A DNA stretch of 52,518 nt from Oscillospiraceae bacterium (GTDB lineage Bacteria; Bacillota; Clostridia; Oscillospirales; Acutalibacteraceae), in the NCBI GenBank assembly GCA_031280825.1, contig JAITGE010000021.1:1-52518 (forward strand), read 5' to 3'. Positions 35,173 to 42,997 of this stretch are shown here, in pieces. Made by a program: the position numbers and the translations under genes. Numbering within the stretch: the first letter of the stretch is position 1; each line of letters starts with the position of its first letter. The notes beneath the pieces are model-generated. The model was not told the DNA's origin, searched no databases, and saw only the letters and a list, made by a program, of their open reading frames with translations.

Positions 35173-36489
35173 ATGCGTATATGTAAGCACAAGTGGGCGG
35201 CGCTGCAAATCCCGCGCCGCGCCGTCACCTTCATTTGCCTGTTTGCGGCGCTGACGGCGCTCTTTTTCGGGCTGATGTGCGCGGTGTTTACCATCCCGCG
35301 GGAGCAGGTCGAAAGCAACACCGCCGCCGCGCGTCCGCTGCTCCGGGATACCTCCGTCGGCTTTGGTCCGGAAACCTATTTCGGCGATTGGGTGGTGCTG
35401 GATTACTATACCGACGGTTACATGCTTGATTGGGCGCTCGGCAGCGACAATGAACAGCAGGAGGACACCGGGCTTCTCCCCTCGGCGATGATTTCAGACT
35501 ACGCGCGCTACTGGCACGGTTATATGGTCTACCTGCGCCCTGCGCTTGCGTTGGGGCGCTTGCAGGATTTCCGCTGGGTCAACGCGCTGGTGCAGGGCGC
35601 GGCGCTTTGCGTGCTCGCGGCGCTGCTTGCCAAACGGCTCGGGCTGCGCATCGCCTTGTGCTTCGGCGTTGGGCTGGCTCTGGTGGATTATCAGGTCGTG
35701 CCGTATTCCATTCAATACAGCGGCGTTTTCTTGGTGATGCTGGGTGCCTGCATTTGGCTGCTGGCGCGCTGGCAGAGCGATAAATTCCGGTGGCGGCTGC
35801 CGTATTTTTTCTTTGTTGTCGGCGCGTGCACCTCTTTTATTGATCTTTTGACCGCGCCGATGGTCACCATGGGCATACCGTTGCTTTTAACCGCCCTGCT
35901 GCGCGGGAAAGAAAACGGCGGCGCTTCCCCGCTCCGTGAGTTGCGGCGGTTAATCGCCCACGGGCTTGCTTGGGCGGGAGGCTACATCTCACTCTGGTTC
36001 GGCAAATGGCTGATCGCAAGCGTTGCCTTGGGGCGCAATGAAATTCTCGTCTCGTTGCGGCAAATCCTCTTCCGCGCGGGCGCAAGCGCGCAGGGCTACA
36101 TCCTCATCAGCGAAGGCGAATCCGCACCCCTGCGAATCTGGGAGAATTTCGCGAACCTCAACCGCTGGCAGGCGCTGCAAACCGCCATGCAAATTTGGAT
36201 GAAGAACCAGCGCTTCACGGTGTTCCTGCTCATGATGGTGCTGCTGACGACGTTGGCCTGCCTTTTGAGCCGCCATGCCCGCAAAGCCCTTCCACAGGCA
36301 CTGCCGCTGCTTGCCATTGCGCTTATAGCGCCGCTTTGGCTGCTAGTTTTGGGGCAGCACACGGCGATTCACGCAATATTTGCCTACCGCAATTTTATGC
36401 CCACGGGTCTGGCGCTGCTCTGCCTCCCCGCCGTGCTGTGGGGCAAGGTAGCAAGAGCGGATATCCCGTTTTCACGAAAAAAGCCGTAA
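35173..36489 (+). CDS. Polytopic membrane protein, possibly a GT-C-type glycosyltransferase
   Basis: A 438-residue protein with about ten membrane segments. The first is at residues 20-40, followed by an outside loop of about 100 residues with acidic-aromatic clusters (DYYTDGYMLDWALG, DYARYWHGY). Near the C-terminus HTAIHAIFAYRNFMPTG resembles the HxxIHxxFxYR pattern that I associate with lipid-linked-sugar transferases of the GT-C fold; this is weak evidence. The ATG at 35173 follows AAAGGA. It has its own promoter and is followed after 44 bases by mreB, so it may read into the mreB unit. A wall-polysaccharide role is inferred only. Confidence 0.6.
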   Translation: MRICKHKWAALQIPRRAVTFICLFAALTALFFGLMCAVFTIPREQVESNTAAARPLLRDTSVGFGPETYFGDWVVLDYYTDGYMLDWALGSDNEQQEDTGLLPSAMISDYARYWHGYMVYLRPALALGRLQDFRWVNALVQGAALCVLAALLAKRLGLRIALCFGVGLALVDYQVVPYSIQYSGVFLVMLGACIWLLARWQSDKFRWRLPYFFFVVGACTSFIDLLTAPMVTMGIPLLLTALLRGKENGGASPLRELRRLIAHGLAWAGGYISLWFGKWLIASVALGRNEILVSLRQILFRAGASAQGYILISEGESAPLRIWENFANLNRWQALQTAMQIWMKNQRFTVFLLMMVLLTTLACLLSRHARKALPQALPLLAIALIAPLWLLVLGQHTAIHAIFAYRNFMPTGLALLCLPAVLWGKVARADIPFSRKKP

Positions 36490-36533
36490 AAAGCCGGTTC
36501 AATCAAGCACGCAGCGCGATGAAAGGAGAAGCC

Positions 36534-37580
36534 ATGCCCGGCCTGCAAATTGGCATTGATCTTGGCACCACCTCCATCCTCATTTATGTGCGGGGCAAAG
36601 GAATCGTTTTACACGAGGCTTCCGTCGCGGCGTTGGATTCCGCCACCGGGGACGTGCTTGCCGTAGGCAACCGCGTGGCAAGCATGGTCGGGCGCAGCCC
36701 GGATTCCCTGCGCATCGTGCACCCCATGCGGGATGGCGTAATCTCCGATTTCACAGTAATCCAGGCAATGCTTGGGTATTATATCCGCCGCCTTTGCGGC
36801 AACCGCGTTTTCAAGCCCAGCGTGATGATCTGCATGCCCGCTTCCGTCACCGGGCTGGAGCGCGGCGCGATTTTGGAGCTTGCCATTGCCGCCGGCGCGG
36901 GGCGGGCTTGCCTAGTAGAAGAACCGTTGGCGGCGGCGCTTGGAGCGGGCATGAACGTCGCCTATCGCGGCGGGCAAATGATCGTGGATATCGGCGGCGG
37001 GACAACCGACGTGGCCATCCTGACGATGGGAACAATGGCGCTCTCGCGCAGCGCAAAGGTTGCGGGCAACGCGTTGAGCGAAGCGGTGCAGCGGCATTTG
37101 CGCCGGGAACGCAACGTGCTCATCGGAGATCCGACGGCAGAGGAAATCAAACGCAAGGTCGGCTGCGCGAGACTGCGCAGCGCAGAGCTGGCGGTTTATG
37201 TGAAAGGGCAAAGCTACATTACGCATCTGCCCGCCAAGATTGAGATCACCTCCTCCGAATGCTACCTCGCCATGCGCGAACGACTGGAAGCCATGGTGCG
37301 CGTAATGCAGCGCACGCTGGAGGAAACACCGCCCGAAATGGCGGGTGATATTGCCGAACAAGGCGTTGTGCTCACCGGCGGCGGCGCGCTGCTGCGCGAT
37401 CTTGATGTAATGCTCCACGAGCGCACGGGGCTGAAAATCCGCACAGCAAAAAATCCCGTCAGCTGCGTGGCGGCAGGGCTGGGCATAATGATGGAGCATC
37501 AAAATGTTCTGGAGGATAACGGCTACTTTTATCGCACCGAAGACGATATCGGCGAATACACCCGCAGCCGAAACCTATGA
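36534..37580 (+). CDS. mreB: MreB-family rod-shape actin
   Basis: Bacterial actin that guides side-wall synthesis. The 348 residues carry the actin-fold ATP motifs: GIDLGTTSILIYV (phosphate 1), IVDIGGGTTDVAIL (phosphate 2) and VLTGGGALLRDLDVML (adenosine). The membrane-binding amphipathic start is short. AAAGGAG at 36522-36528 supports the ATG at 36534. No mreC or mreD follows; instead there is a RemB-like gene after 30 bases, so this may be a second MreB paralogue (Mbl or MreBH type). Confidence 0.92.
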   Translation: MPGLQIGIDLGTTSILIYVRGKGIVLHEASVAALDSATGDVLAVGNRVASMVGRSPDSLRIVHPMRDGVISDFTVIQAMLGYYIRRLCGNRVFKPSVMICMPASVTGLERGAILELAIAAGAGRACLVEEPLAAALGAGMNVAYRGGQMIVDIGGGTTDVAILTMGTMALSRSAKVAGNALSEAVQRHLRRERNVLIGDPTAEEIKRKVGCARLRSAELAVYVKGQSYITHLPAKIEITSSECYLAMRERLEAMVRVMQRTLEETPPEMAGDIAEQGVVLTGGGALLRDLDVMLHERTGLKIRTAKNPVSCVAAGLGIMMEHQNVLEDNGYFYRTEDDIGEYTRSRNL

Positions 37581-37610
37581 GCTTTTTGCGGGCAATTGGA
37601 GCGTGAGGCT

Positions 37611-37871
37611 ATGACGACGCAGGCATATCTTTCCATTGGCGGCGACTTCCTGGTGCATGGCAGCGCGGTGCTGGGCTTTTTTGATTTAGACAGCACCACG
37701 GTCACGGCGCCCGGCCGCAATTTTTTGCGCATGGCGCAGGAGCGCGGCGAGGTCTGCCCTTTGGGCGACGATCTGCCCAAGAGCTTCATCCTTACTGAAA
37801 GCGCCCGGCAAACAAGGCTGTATCTTTCGCCGCTAAACACGGCGACGCTGCACAAGCGAGCGGAGCCTTGA
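37611..37871 (+). CDS. remB: RemB-like DUF370 protein
   Basis: An 86-residue protein of the DUF370 family (Bacillus YaaB/RemB, related to the biofilm regulator RemA). It shows the family pattern: YLSIGGDFLVHGSAVLGFF, a middle FLRMAQERGEV, then PKSFILTE and RLYLSPLNTATLHKR. RemA-type proteins bind DNA and control matrix and osmoprotection genes; the role of RemB is less clear. It lies directly after mreB in the same direction and converges on nagA 30 bases later. Confidence 0.82.
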   Translation: MTTQAYLSIGGDFLVHGSAVLGFFDLDSTTVTAPGRNFLRMAQERGEVCPLGDDLPKSFILTESARQTRLYLSPLNTATLHKRAEP

Positions 37872-37901
37872 TGATCCAAAACAGGGTATGCACAACATTG
37901 G

Positions 37902-39038
37902 TCAAGGCATGCCTCCGCACCAGCGCCCTTTTACCATTGCTTGAAGCAGCGCTCCGCCGCCGTCCAGCAAGAGCAGATCGGCATTTTTACCGGGCGCAAG
38001 GCTACCGCAAACAGCGTCCGCGCCAATGACCCGCGCGGGGTTGATGGTGCAGCTCCTGAGCGCGGCGCTCTCTGAGATCCCCCAAGCCAGCAAATTTTGA
38101 TATTCCGTGAAAAGATCGCAGGCGCTGCCCGCCAGCGTTTCGCCATCCGCCATATATACCGCGCCGTTTTGGCAAATCATTGTCTGCCCGCCCACACTGT
38201 GCGCCCCCTCCGGCAAACCGGCCGCCGCCACAGCGTCGCTCACCGTGACAGCGCGATCCTCCCCCAGCAGGCGGAACGCCAAGCGCACCGTCGCCGGGTG
38301 CAAGTGCACCCCGTCGCAGATCAGCTCGGCCGTCGCACTTTCAGATTCCAAAAGTGCGGCAACAGCGCCCGGCGCACGGTGGTGCAAGGGCGGCATAGCG
38401 CAATACAGATGCGTCCCATGCGAAAATCCGGCGGCAAGCCCCGCCCGCGCCTGTTCATACGTTGCACTCGTGTGCGCCATGGCGACGCGGCAGCGGCTTT
38501 GCGCCCATCCTGCCGCCTCCAGCGCACCCGGCGCTTCGGGCGCCATCCCCAACAGCTTCACCGGTGCCGCCGCCATAAGCCGCTCCAGCTCCGCGCAATC
38601 CGCCGGGCGAATGAAGGCAGGATCCTGCGCGCCGCGCTTCTCCACCGAAATATACGGTCCCTCCAAGTGCAGGCCGTGAATATAAGCACCGGCTTCCTTC
38701 CCCATATACGCCACTGTCTGCGCCGCGCTCTCTCGGAGCGTTGCCGGCGCGGCGGTCATGGTAGTGGGGCAAAAGGAGGTCACGCCGCGGCTTGCCAACC
38801 GGCGCGAAACGACTTCAAGCGCAGCTGCGCCACCGCCGATTTCCACTCCACCGCCGCCGTGAACATGAATATCCACAAAGCCGGGCAAGATTTTTGCACC
38901 GCCCGCATCAAACACTTCCTCGCCGGGCTGTGCCCGCAGTGTTTCGCCTAAAGCGCGGATACGCCCATCCTGAACGGAAACCGCGCCGCGCGTCGGCATA
39001 AAGCTGCCGCCGTAAACAATCGCGTTGGTCATAAGCAT
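37902..39038 (-). CDS. nagA: N-acetylglucosamine-6-phosphate deacetylase
   Basis: Removes acetate from GlcNAc-6-phosphate in amino-sugar recycling. The 378-residue amidohydrolase has GFVDIHVHGGG, the metal-binding glutamate in LEGPYIS, histidines in VAMAHTSATY and FSHGTHLYCAM, and the catalytic aspartate in TVSDAVAAAG. The THLFNAM motif of most NagA reads THLYCAM here. The ATG at 39036-39038 has GGGGGAGG eight bases upstream, better than the ATG at 39056, which precedes that site. nagB, nagK and PTS genes are not adjacent. Confidence 0.92.
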   Translation of the reverse strand: MLMTNAIVYGGSFMPTRGAVSVQDGRIRALGETLRAQPGEEVFDAGGAKILPGFVDIHVHGGGGVEIGGGAAALEVVSRRLASRGVTSFCPTTMTAAPATLRESAAQTVAYMGKEAGAYIHGLHLEGPYISVEKRGAQDPAFIRPADCAELERLMAAAPVKLLGMAPEAPGALEAAGWAQSRCRVAMAHTSATYEQARAGLAAGFSHGTHLYCAMPPLHHRAPGAVAALLESESATAELICDGVHLHPATVRLAFRLLGEDRAVTVSDAVAAAGLPEGAHSVGGQTMICQNGAVYMADGETLAGSACDLFTEYQNLLAWGISESAALRSCTINPARVIGADAVCGSLAPGKNADLLLLDGGGALLQAMVKGRWCGGMP

Positions 39039-39067
39039 ATGCCAAGCCTCCCCCATGTTTCAAAGTC

Positions 39068-39096
39068 ATTATAACGCAATCGCGCGTGTATAGCAA
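39068..39096 (-). promoter_or_regulatory. Sigma-A promoter of nagA
   Basis: TTGCTA (39096-39091) and TATAAT (39073-39068) on the minus strand, 17 bp apart, 30 bases before the nagA start. Confidence 0.7.
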
Positions 39097-39113
39097 GCGC
39101 CTTCGCGCAGGTC

Positions 39114-39141
39114 TGAAACTTTTTTTGCCGAAATGACCGCT
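39114..39141 (+). promoter_or_regulatory. Candidate ECF-sigma promoter of the sigma/propeller operon
   Basis: TGAAACTTTT begins at 39114. TGAAAC is the -35 element recognised by many ECF sigma factors. About 16 bases later is CCGCTA, a possible -10. No good sigma-A promoter is visible in the same gap, which fits positive autoregulation. Confidence 0.5.
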
Positions 39142-39164
39142 AACTAAGTGAAAGGGGTGGTTCG

Positions 39165-39719
39165 ATGGCCGGCCAAAACCTCGAACTAAATGCATGCTTC
39201 AACGGGATTTATAGCAACTGCCAAAGCAAAGTGCTTGCCTTCGTCACCGCAAAATGCAGGGATCCGGAGGATGTGCGGGACATCGTGCAAAACATCTGGC
39301 TGGAATTCTTTGCCCTGCTGCAAAAACGCGGCACGGATTACGCGCGAAGCCCGGAAGCGCTCGCAATGCAAATCGCCAAGCAGCAGCTGGCACGGCATTA
39401 TTCCCTTGCCGAACGCCTGCGGCTTGCCCTGCCTGCCCGCGCACCGCGGGAAGAAACGGACGGCGCGGAGGAAGCCATCTTGGCAACGGATACATACGAG
39501 ATCGACGATGCTGTGGCAAACGATCTTTTATGTGAGGAAATCCGGCGGCGGCTGGCAGAGAAATCCGCGCAGACGCGCAAGGCTTTCGCGCTCTTTTTTG
39601 GCTGCGATTTAACGATTGCCGAAACGGCGGCTTTGCTGGGCTGGAGCGAATCGAAGGTCAAAAACCATCTCTATCGAACCTTACAGGAGCTGCGGTTATT
39701 TTACACCGAGAAAGGGTGA
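39165..39719 (+). CDS. ECF-type RNA polymerase sigma factor
   Basis: A 184-residue sigma-70 family protein. Region 2 spans about residues 8-75 (FNGIYSNCQSKVLAFVTAKC, then DPEDVRDIVQNIWLEFF), and region 4 is at 130-180 with the helix-turn-helix TIAETAALLGWSESKVKNHLYR. Regions 1 and 3 are missing, as in ECF factors. The ATG at 39165 follows AAAGGGG. The next gene begins six bases after the stop and encodes a membrane protein with a cytoplasmic N-terminus, the usual position of an anti-sigma factor. Confidence 0.88.
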   Translation: MAGQNLELNACFNGIYSNCQSKVLAFVTAKCRDPEDVRDIVQNIWLEFFALLQKRGTDYARSPEALAMQIAKQQLARHYSLAERLRLALPARAPREETDGAEEAILATDTYEIDDAVANDLLCEEIRRRLAEKSAQTRKAFALFFGCDLTIAETAALLGWSESKVKNHLYRTLQELRLFYTEKG

Positions 39720-39725
39720 ATCCAC

Positions 39726-41789
39726 ATGCGAGAAAAAGATTTTCTGACCTCCGTCGCCAAAAGCATGCTTCCGGACGCGGACGCCGTACGCCGTGAAGCG
39801 TTGGCACAGAACGCGCATACCACACCGCGCAAAACCGCCGCGTTCCCGCTGAAAAAAGCAATCGCGCTGGCTGCGTGCCTAGCACTGGTGATCACAGGGA
39901 CGGCAATCGCGCAGCACACGCTGCGTCCCCCGTTAGGTCATACCCTTGCCCCAACAGAAACGCAGCGTGCGCTATCGCCCCCCGCAAGCAAGCCAAGCCC
40001 GGCAAGCCAAGCCACGGCAACGGCGACGGCTGCCCCAGCGGCGGATAGCACCGGCAAAGCCGGTGAAAAAACCATACGACCGGAAACGCCGAAAAAAAGC
40101 GGTGCGCTTCCCAAGGCACCGACAGTCGTCAAACCCTTGGGCAGCTTTGCGATGCTGGAAAAGGCGTTGGTGGAACTGCAGAGCAAATACAATTACCGCC
40201 AATCGGAATACGGGTACACCACCACAGTGCGCGCTGCGGTCGGTGCCGACGCATTCGGCGCGACGCCGGAGAAGGCGGCGGATTCCACCCACGGCACAAC
40301 CAACACGCAGGTTGCAAATGTAGACGAAGCGGATATCTTGAAAAACGACGGAAAATATCTCTACTATGCCACAGATACCGGCGCCATCCTGATCATGCAG
40401 GCGGCTCCGGCAGAAGCGCTGAAGCTTGTGGCGACGATCGCGCCCGGCGCAAAGGCAAACGCACAGACGCAGAGACAGCTATATGTCACGGGCAACCGTT
40501 TGGCGGAGCTTTATTCGGATATAACGGAAGAAAACGGCAAATATCTGCAGCGAAGCACGGCACGCATTTTTGATATTACCGACCGCGCAAGCCCGAAGCT
40601 CGTGCGTAGCTATACGCAGGATGGCTATTTGCTCAACAGCAGGATGCTCGACGGCGCGGTGTATCTCATCACCCAGACGTTTGTTCCGATGGATTTCGTT
40701 GCAATAGACGGCAAAATCGGGAACCCGGAAACCGTGTTGCCGCGCTGCGGTGTGAACGGCAAAATGACCGCGCTCAGCGCCGATAAAATCGCTTGCCTGC
40801 CCGACGTCACCGAACCCAGCTACCTGATAATTGGCAGCGTTTCACTCACCAACAAAAACGCGCAGCCCGAAACCGCGGCGGTGCTGGGCGGCGGCGGCAA
40901 TCTTTATATGAACGAAAAAGCGATCTTCATCGCCGAAACGGTGTATCAGCAAGCTGCCGAAAAAGATCGCCTTGTGCTGCATTCTTCTCCGAAGACGCGC
41001 ATCCACCGTTTCGATGTTTTTGCCGGCGGCTTGGTGCAATATACCACGGCAGGCGAGGTGCCCGGCACACCGCTCAATCAATTTTCAATGGATGAGCACG
41101 GCGGCTATTTGCGCATTGCCACAACGGAGGAAACAGACCACGTCAGCAACCGCATTACCGTGTTGGATCAAACGCTAAAGACCGTGGGCAGCGTGACAGG
41201 AATTGCGCCGGGCGAAAGAATCCAATCGGCGCGGTTCGTGGGAAACACCGGCTATCTTGTGACGTTTTTGCGCACCGATCCGCTTTATACGGTTGACCTG
41301 AGCAAGCCTGCCGCCCCAAAGCTTCTCGGCGAATTGAAGATCCCCGGCTTTTCGGCGTATTTGCATCCGTGGGGCGACAAATATTTGATTGGCGTGGGAC
41401 CGGACGGCGATGACAATGGCACGAACGGCGGCACAAAAATATCGCTGTTTGACGTCAGCGACCTGAAAAACCCGCGCGAAGTGGATAAATACACCATCCC
41501 CGACAGCAGCAGCAGCGTGGAATATGACCACAAAGCCTTCACCGGCAACGCTGCGCAAAACCAATTTGCTATCCCTGTGATGCGTTATAACATGCGGCAC
41601 AGCCAATCAGGTTGCCTGGTTTTTGAGGTGATCAACGGCAAGCTTCGGCACAAGCAAAGCTTGCAGCTTGCCACGGATTACGTGCAGCGCGCCACCTATA
41701 TCGGGCAAAGCTGGTATCTTTGCGGGCAAAACAGTGCGGCGGCATTTGCAATCGAAAGTGGCAAAACGCTTAGTACGCTGCACTGGTGA
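39726..41789 (+). CDS. Membrane-anchored beta-propeller protein, probable anti-sigma/sensor
   Basis: A 687-residue protein in three parts. Residues 1-40 are a small cytoplasmic segment, about 41-62 a membrane helix (KKAIALAACLALVITG), 63-150 a Pro/Ala/Thr/Ser-rich linker, and the rest an extracellular propeller. The propeller matches the C-terminal beta-propeller family (PF09826/COG4880), with the hallmark TNTQVANVDEADILKNDG near 195-210 and blades such as ARIFDITDRASPKLVRSY and SLFDVSDLKNPREVDKY. Tight coupling to an ECF sigma gene suggests that the short inside part holds the sigma factor while the propeller senses a wall or ligand signal. No zinc-binding anti-sigma motif is visible. Terminator at 41815-41848. 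Confidence 0.78.
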   Translation: MREKDFLTSVAKSMLPDADAVRREALAQNAHTTPRKTAAFPLKKAIALAACLALVITGTAIAQHTLRPPLGHTLAPTETQRALSPPASKPSPASQATATATAAPAADSTGKAGEKTIRPETPKKSGALPKAPTVVKPLGSFAMLEKALVELQSKYNYRQSEYGYTTTVRAAVGADAFGATPEKAADSTHGTTNTQVANVDEADILKNDGKYLYYATDTGAILIMQAAPAEALKLVATIAPGAKANAQTQRQLYVTGNRLAELYSDITEENGKYLQRSTARIFDITDRASPKLVRSYTQDGYLLNSRMLDGAVYLITQTFVPMDFVAIDGKIGNPETVLPRCGVNGKMTALSADKIACLPDVTEPSYLIIGSVSLTNKNAQPETAAVLGGGGNLYMNEKAIFIAETVYQQAAEKDRLVLHSSPKTRIHRFDVFAGGLVQYTTAGEVPGTPLNQFSMDEHGGYLRIATTEETDHVSNRITVLDQTLKTVGSVTGIAPGERIQSARFVGNTGYLVTFLRTDPLYTVDLSKPAAPKLLGELKIPGFSAYLHPWGDKYLIGVGPDGDDNGTNGGTKISLFDVSDLKNPREVDKYTIPDSSSSVEYDHKAFTGNAAQNQFAIPVMRYNMRHSQSGCLVFEVINGKLRHKQSLQLATDYVQRATYIGQSWYLCGQNSAAAFAIESGKTLSTLHW

Positions 41790-41814
41790 TTGTGGGGCAT
41801 ATCCAAACGCAAAC

Positions 41815-41858
41815 AAGCGGCGGAGGGTTCCACGACCCTGCGCCGCTTTCTGCTTTCA
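41815..41858 (+). terminator. Intrinsic terminator of the sigma/propeller operon
   Basis: AAGCGGCG (41815-41822) pairs with CGCCGCTT (41841-41848), continued by AGGGT/ACCCT; a TTTCTGCTTT tail follows. Confidence 0.8.
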
Positions 41859-42008
41859 TTTATTCCTTTGCGTATTTATAAAACGGAGAATAATTCAAAA
41901 GCGGCGTTTACTCACCTCATGCCCGACTGCATGATTGAACCTTGGCGTATCCTGGAGTTTTTGATGTTTGGGCAAAACTGAATTTCCGTGAACGAATCAA
42001 TTTTGCGC

Positions 42009-42037
42009 TTGACAGATCCCAATAAAGCCGTTATAAT
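42009..42037 (+). promoter_or_regulatory. Sigma-A promoter of tRNA-Lys
   Basis: Consensus TTGACA (42009-42014) and TATAAT (42032-42037), 17 bp apart, 22 bases before the tRNA. Confidence 0.88.
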
Positions 42038-42059
42038 GTAAGAGTTATACGGTGCAGGC

Positions 42060-42135
42060 GATCCATTAGCTCAGTTGGCAGAGCACCTGACTTTTAATCA
42101 GGGTGTCCCGCGTTCGAGTCGCGGATGGATCACCA
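42060..42135 (+). tRNA. tRNA-Lys (UUU anticodon), CCA encoded
   Basis: Acceptor arms GATCCAT (42060-42066) and ATGGATC (42125-42131) pair fully, and A plus CCA follow. The D arm contains AGCTCAGTTGG, the anticodon stem CCTGA/TCAGG encloses CTTTTAA with anticodon TTT, and the T loop is GTTCGAGTC. Confidence 0.96.
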
Positions 42136-42141
42136 ACTTCA

Positions 42142-42186
42142 TATAATCCGAACACCTTGTTTGTAGGGAAGTGTTTTGGGATTATA
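42142..42186 (+). other. Long hairpin directly after tRNA-Lys
   Basis: TATAATCC (42142-42149) pairs with GGATTATA (42179-42186), and inside it AACAC (42151-42155) with GTGTT (42171-42175). It begins seven bases after the tRNA CCA, so it may help 3' processing or end transcription together with the next hairpin. Confidence 0.5.
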
Positions 42187-42213
42187 GTAAAACTGCCGTA
42201 AACGGCATGCAGA

Positions 42214-42244
42214 AACGCCGCAGGGGTTGTCCTGCGGCGTTTTG
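42214..42244 (+). terminator. Intrinsic terminator after tRNA-Lys
   Basis: A perfect 11-bp stem, AACGCCGCAGG (42214-42224) with CCTGCGGCGTT (42231-42241), followed by TTTG. Confidence 0.8.
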
Positions 42245-42315
42245 TGGGGTTTGGCAAAAAGTGCTTGAAAAATATTGGAAATATGCGCTATAATGGTGGC
42301 ATGAAAGGGCTTTTT

Positions 42316-42384
42316 CAGATACTCTAAAGAGTATCTGACCCACTCTGATACTTTGACGGCTACGCCGCCGAAAGTATCGTGGGT
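42316..42384 (+). ncRNA. Two adjacent hairpins with interchangeable arms (structured RNA candidate)
   Basis: Hairpin one is CAGATACTCT (42316-42325) with AGAGTATCTG (42328-42337). Hairpin two follows with no gap: ACCCAC (42338-42343) with GTGGGT (42379-42384), GATACTTT (42347-42354) with AAAGTATC (42371-42378), CGGC with GCCG at the tip. Arms share the GATACT/AGTATC core, so the 3' arm of hairpin one can also pair with the 5' arm of hairpin two. It lies at the start of a small reading frame. No known RNA family is recognised. Confidence 0.4.
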
Positions 42385-42637
42385 AAGCGTGCCGCTTGAC
42401 CGTCTTAAAATTACGATGCAAGGCGTAGCAACTGACTTGTCGGCGAGGCGTTCGGATTTGTGCTTATTGCCTGAAATACAGCGATTTTTCGAGAGCGAGG
42501 ATGGCAAACGGGAATTTGCACAGTGGAAGGCGGCACAGGCAGAAAAAAAAGGAGAAAGCGGTGAACACAGGATAACCGCGAACAGCGTTGAGAAACGCAC
42601 ACTGGGGCGGCGAGCCCCGTCCCGGTGTTTTACATAG
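42353..42637 (+). CDS. Small protein of mobile-element type, unknown function
   Basis: The frame covers 94 codons. The likely protein part contains LKITMQGVATDLSARRSDLCL, kept apart here as LKITMQGVATDL and RRSDLCLLPEI, followed by RFFESEDGKREFAQW and KAAQAEKKG. I associate the pattern PExxxFxxSxxGxREFxxWK with small hypothetical proteins of conjugative elements in Clostridia, from memory only. The start is uncertain: TTG 42353, GTG 42389 and ATG 42416 are all in frame and none has a clear ribosome site. The last 30 residues look random. The position between two tRNA genes, beside a partial tRNA copy, fits a mobile-element remnant. Confidence 0.4.
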   Translation: MTATPPKVSWVSVPLDRLKITMQGVATDLSARRSDLCLLPEIQRFFESEDGKREFAQWKAAQAEKKGESGEHRITANSVEKRTLGRRAPSRCFT

Positions 42638-42644
42638 GTAGGGC

Positions 42645-42684
42645 GGGGAGCGGTGATAATGCCGTTCCCCACCTTTTCTGTTTT
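42645..42684 (+). terminator. Terminator-like hairpin
   Basis: GGGGAGCGG (42645-42653) pairs with CCGTTCCCC (42662-42670; one G-U), followed by ACCTTTTCTGTTTTC. It would end transcription through the small reading frame. No gene is seen from here to the tRNA-Leu. Confidence 0.6.
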
Positions 42685-42775
42685 CACAGAGAATTGAGTT
42701 TACCATTAACAAGGTAAGTTGGGCGCGTCCTTTTTGCGTTTGGAATTAAAGTTTGGGTAGTCAAAATATAGCACG

Positions 42776-42822
42776 AATCCGAACGCTTCACCCACTTGAA
42801 AAAGGGTTGAAAGGTTCGGATT
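42776..42822 (-). other. Long hairpin directly after tRNA-Leu
   Basis: AATCCGAAC (42776-42784) pairs with GTTCGGATT (42814-42822), with inner TTCACCC/GGGTTGAA pairing. On the minus strand it begins ten bases after the tRNA-Leu CCA. It resembles the arrangement after tRNA-Lys, where ATCCGAAC also occurs, and may act as a terminator or processing signal. Confidence 0.5.
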
Positions 42823-42831
42823 ATGTGCGCT

Positions 42832-42916
42832 TGGTGCGGATAAGAGGGCTCGAACCTCCATGGATTGCTCCGCAGGATCCTAAATCCTGTGCGTCTGCCA
42901 GTTCCGCCATATCCGC
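42832..42916 (-). tRNA. tRNA-Leu (UAG anticodon), CCA encoded
   Basis: Read on the minus strand: acceptor GCGGATA (42916-42910) pairs with TATCCGC (42842-42836), followed by A and CCA. The anticodon stem CAGGA/TCCTG encloses TTTAGGA with anticodon TAG. A long variable arm (class II tRNA) and the T loop GTTCGAGCC are present. Confidence 0.94.
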
Positions 42917-42997
42917 ATATTTTGTTTTTTATCTATGTCAAGAGCGTTTCGCTCAATTTCTCAACCCGTTTATTCTTGCACGGAGGTAGCCACAGCG

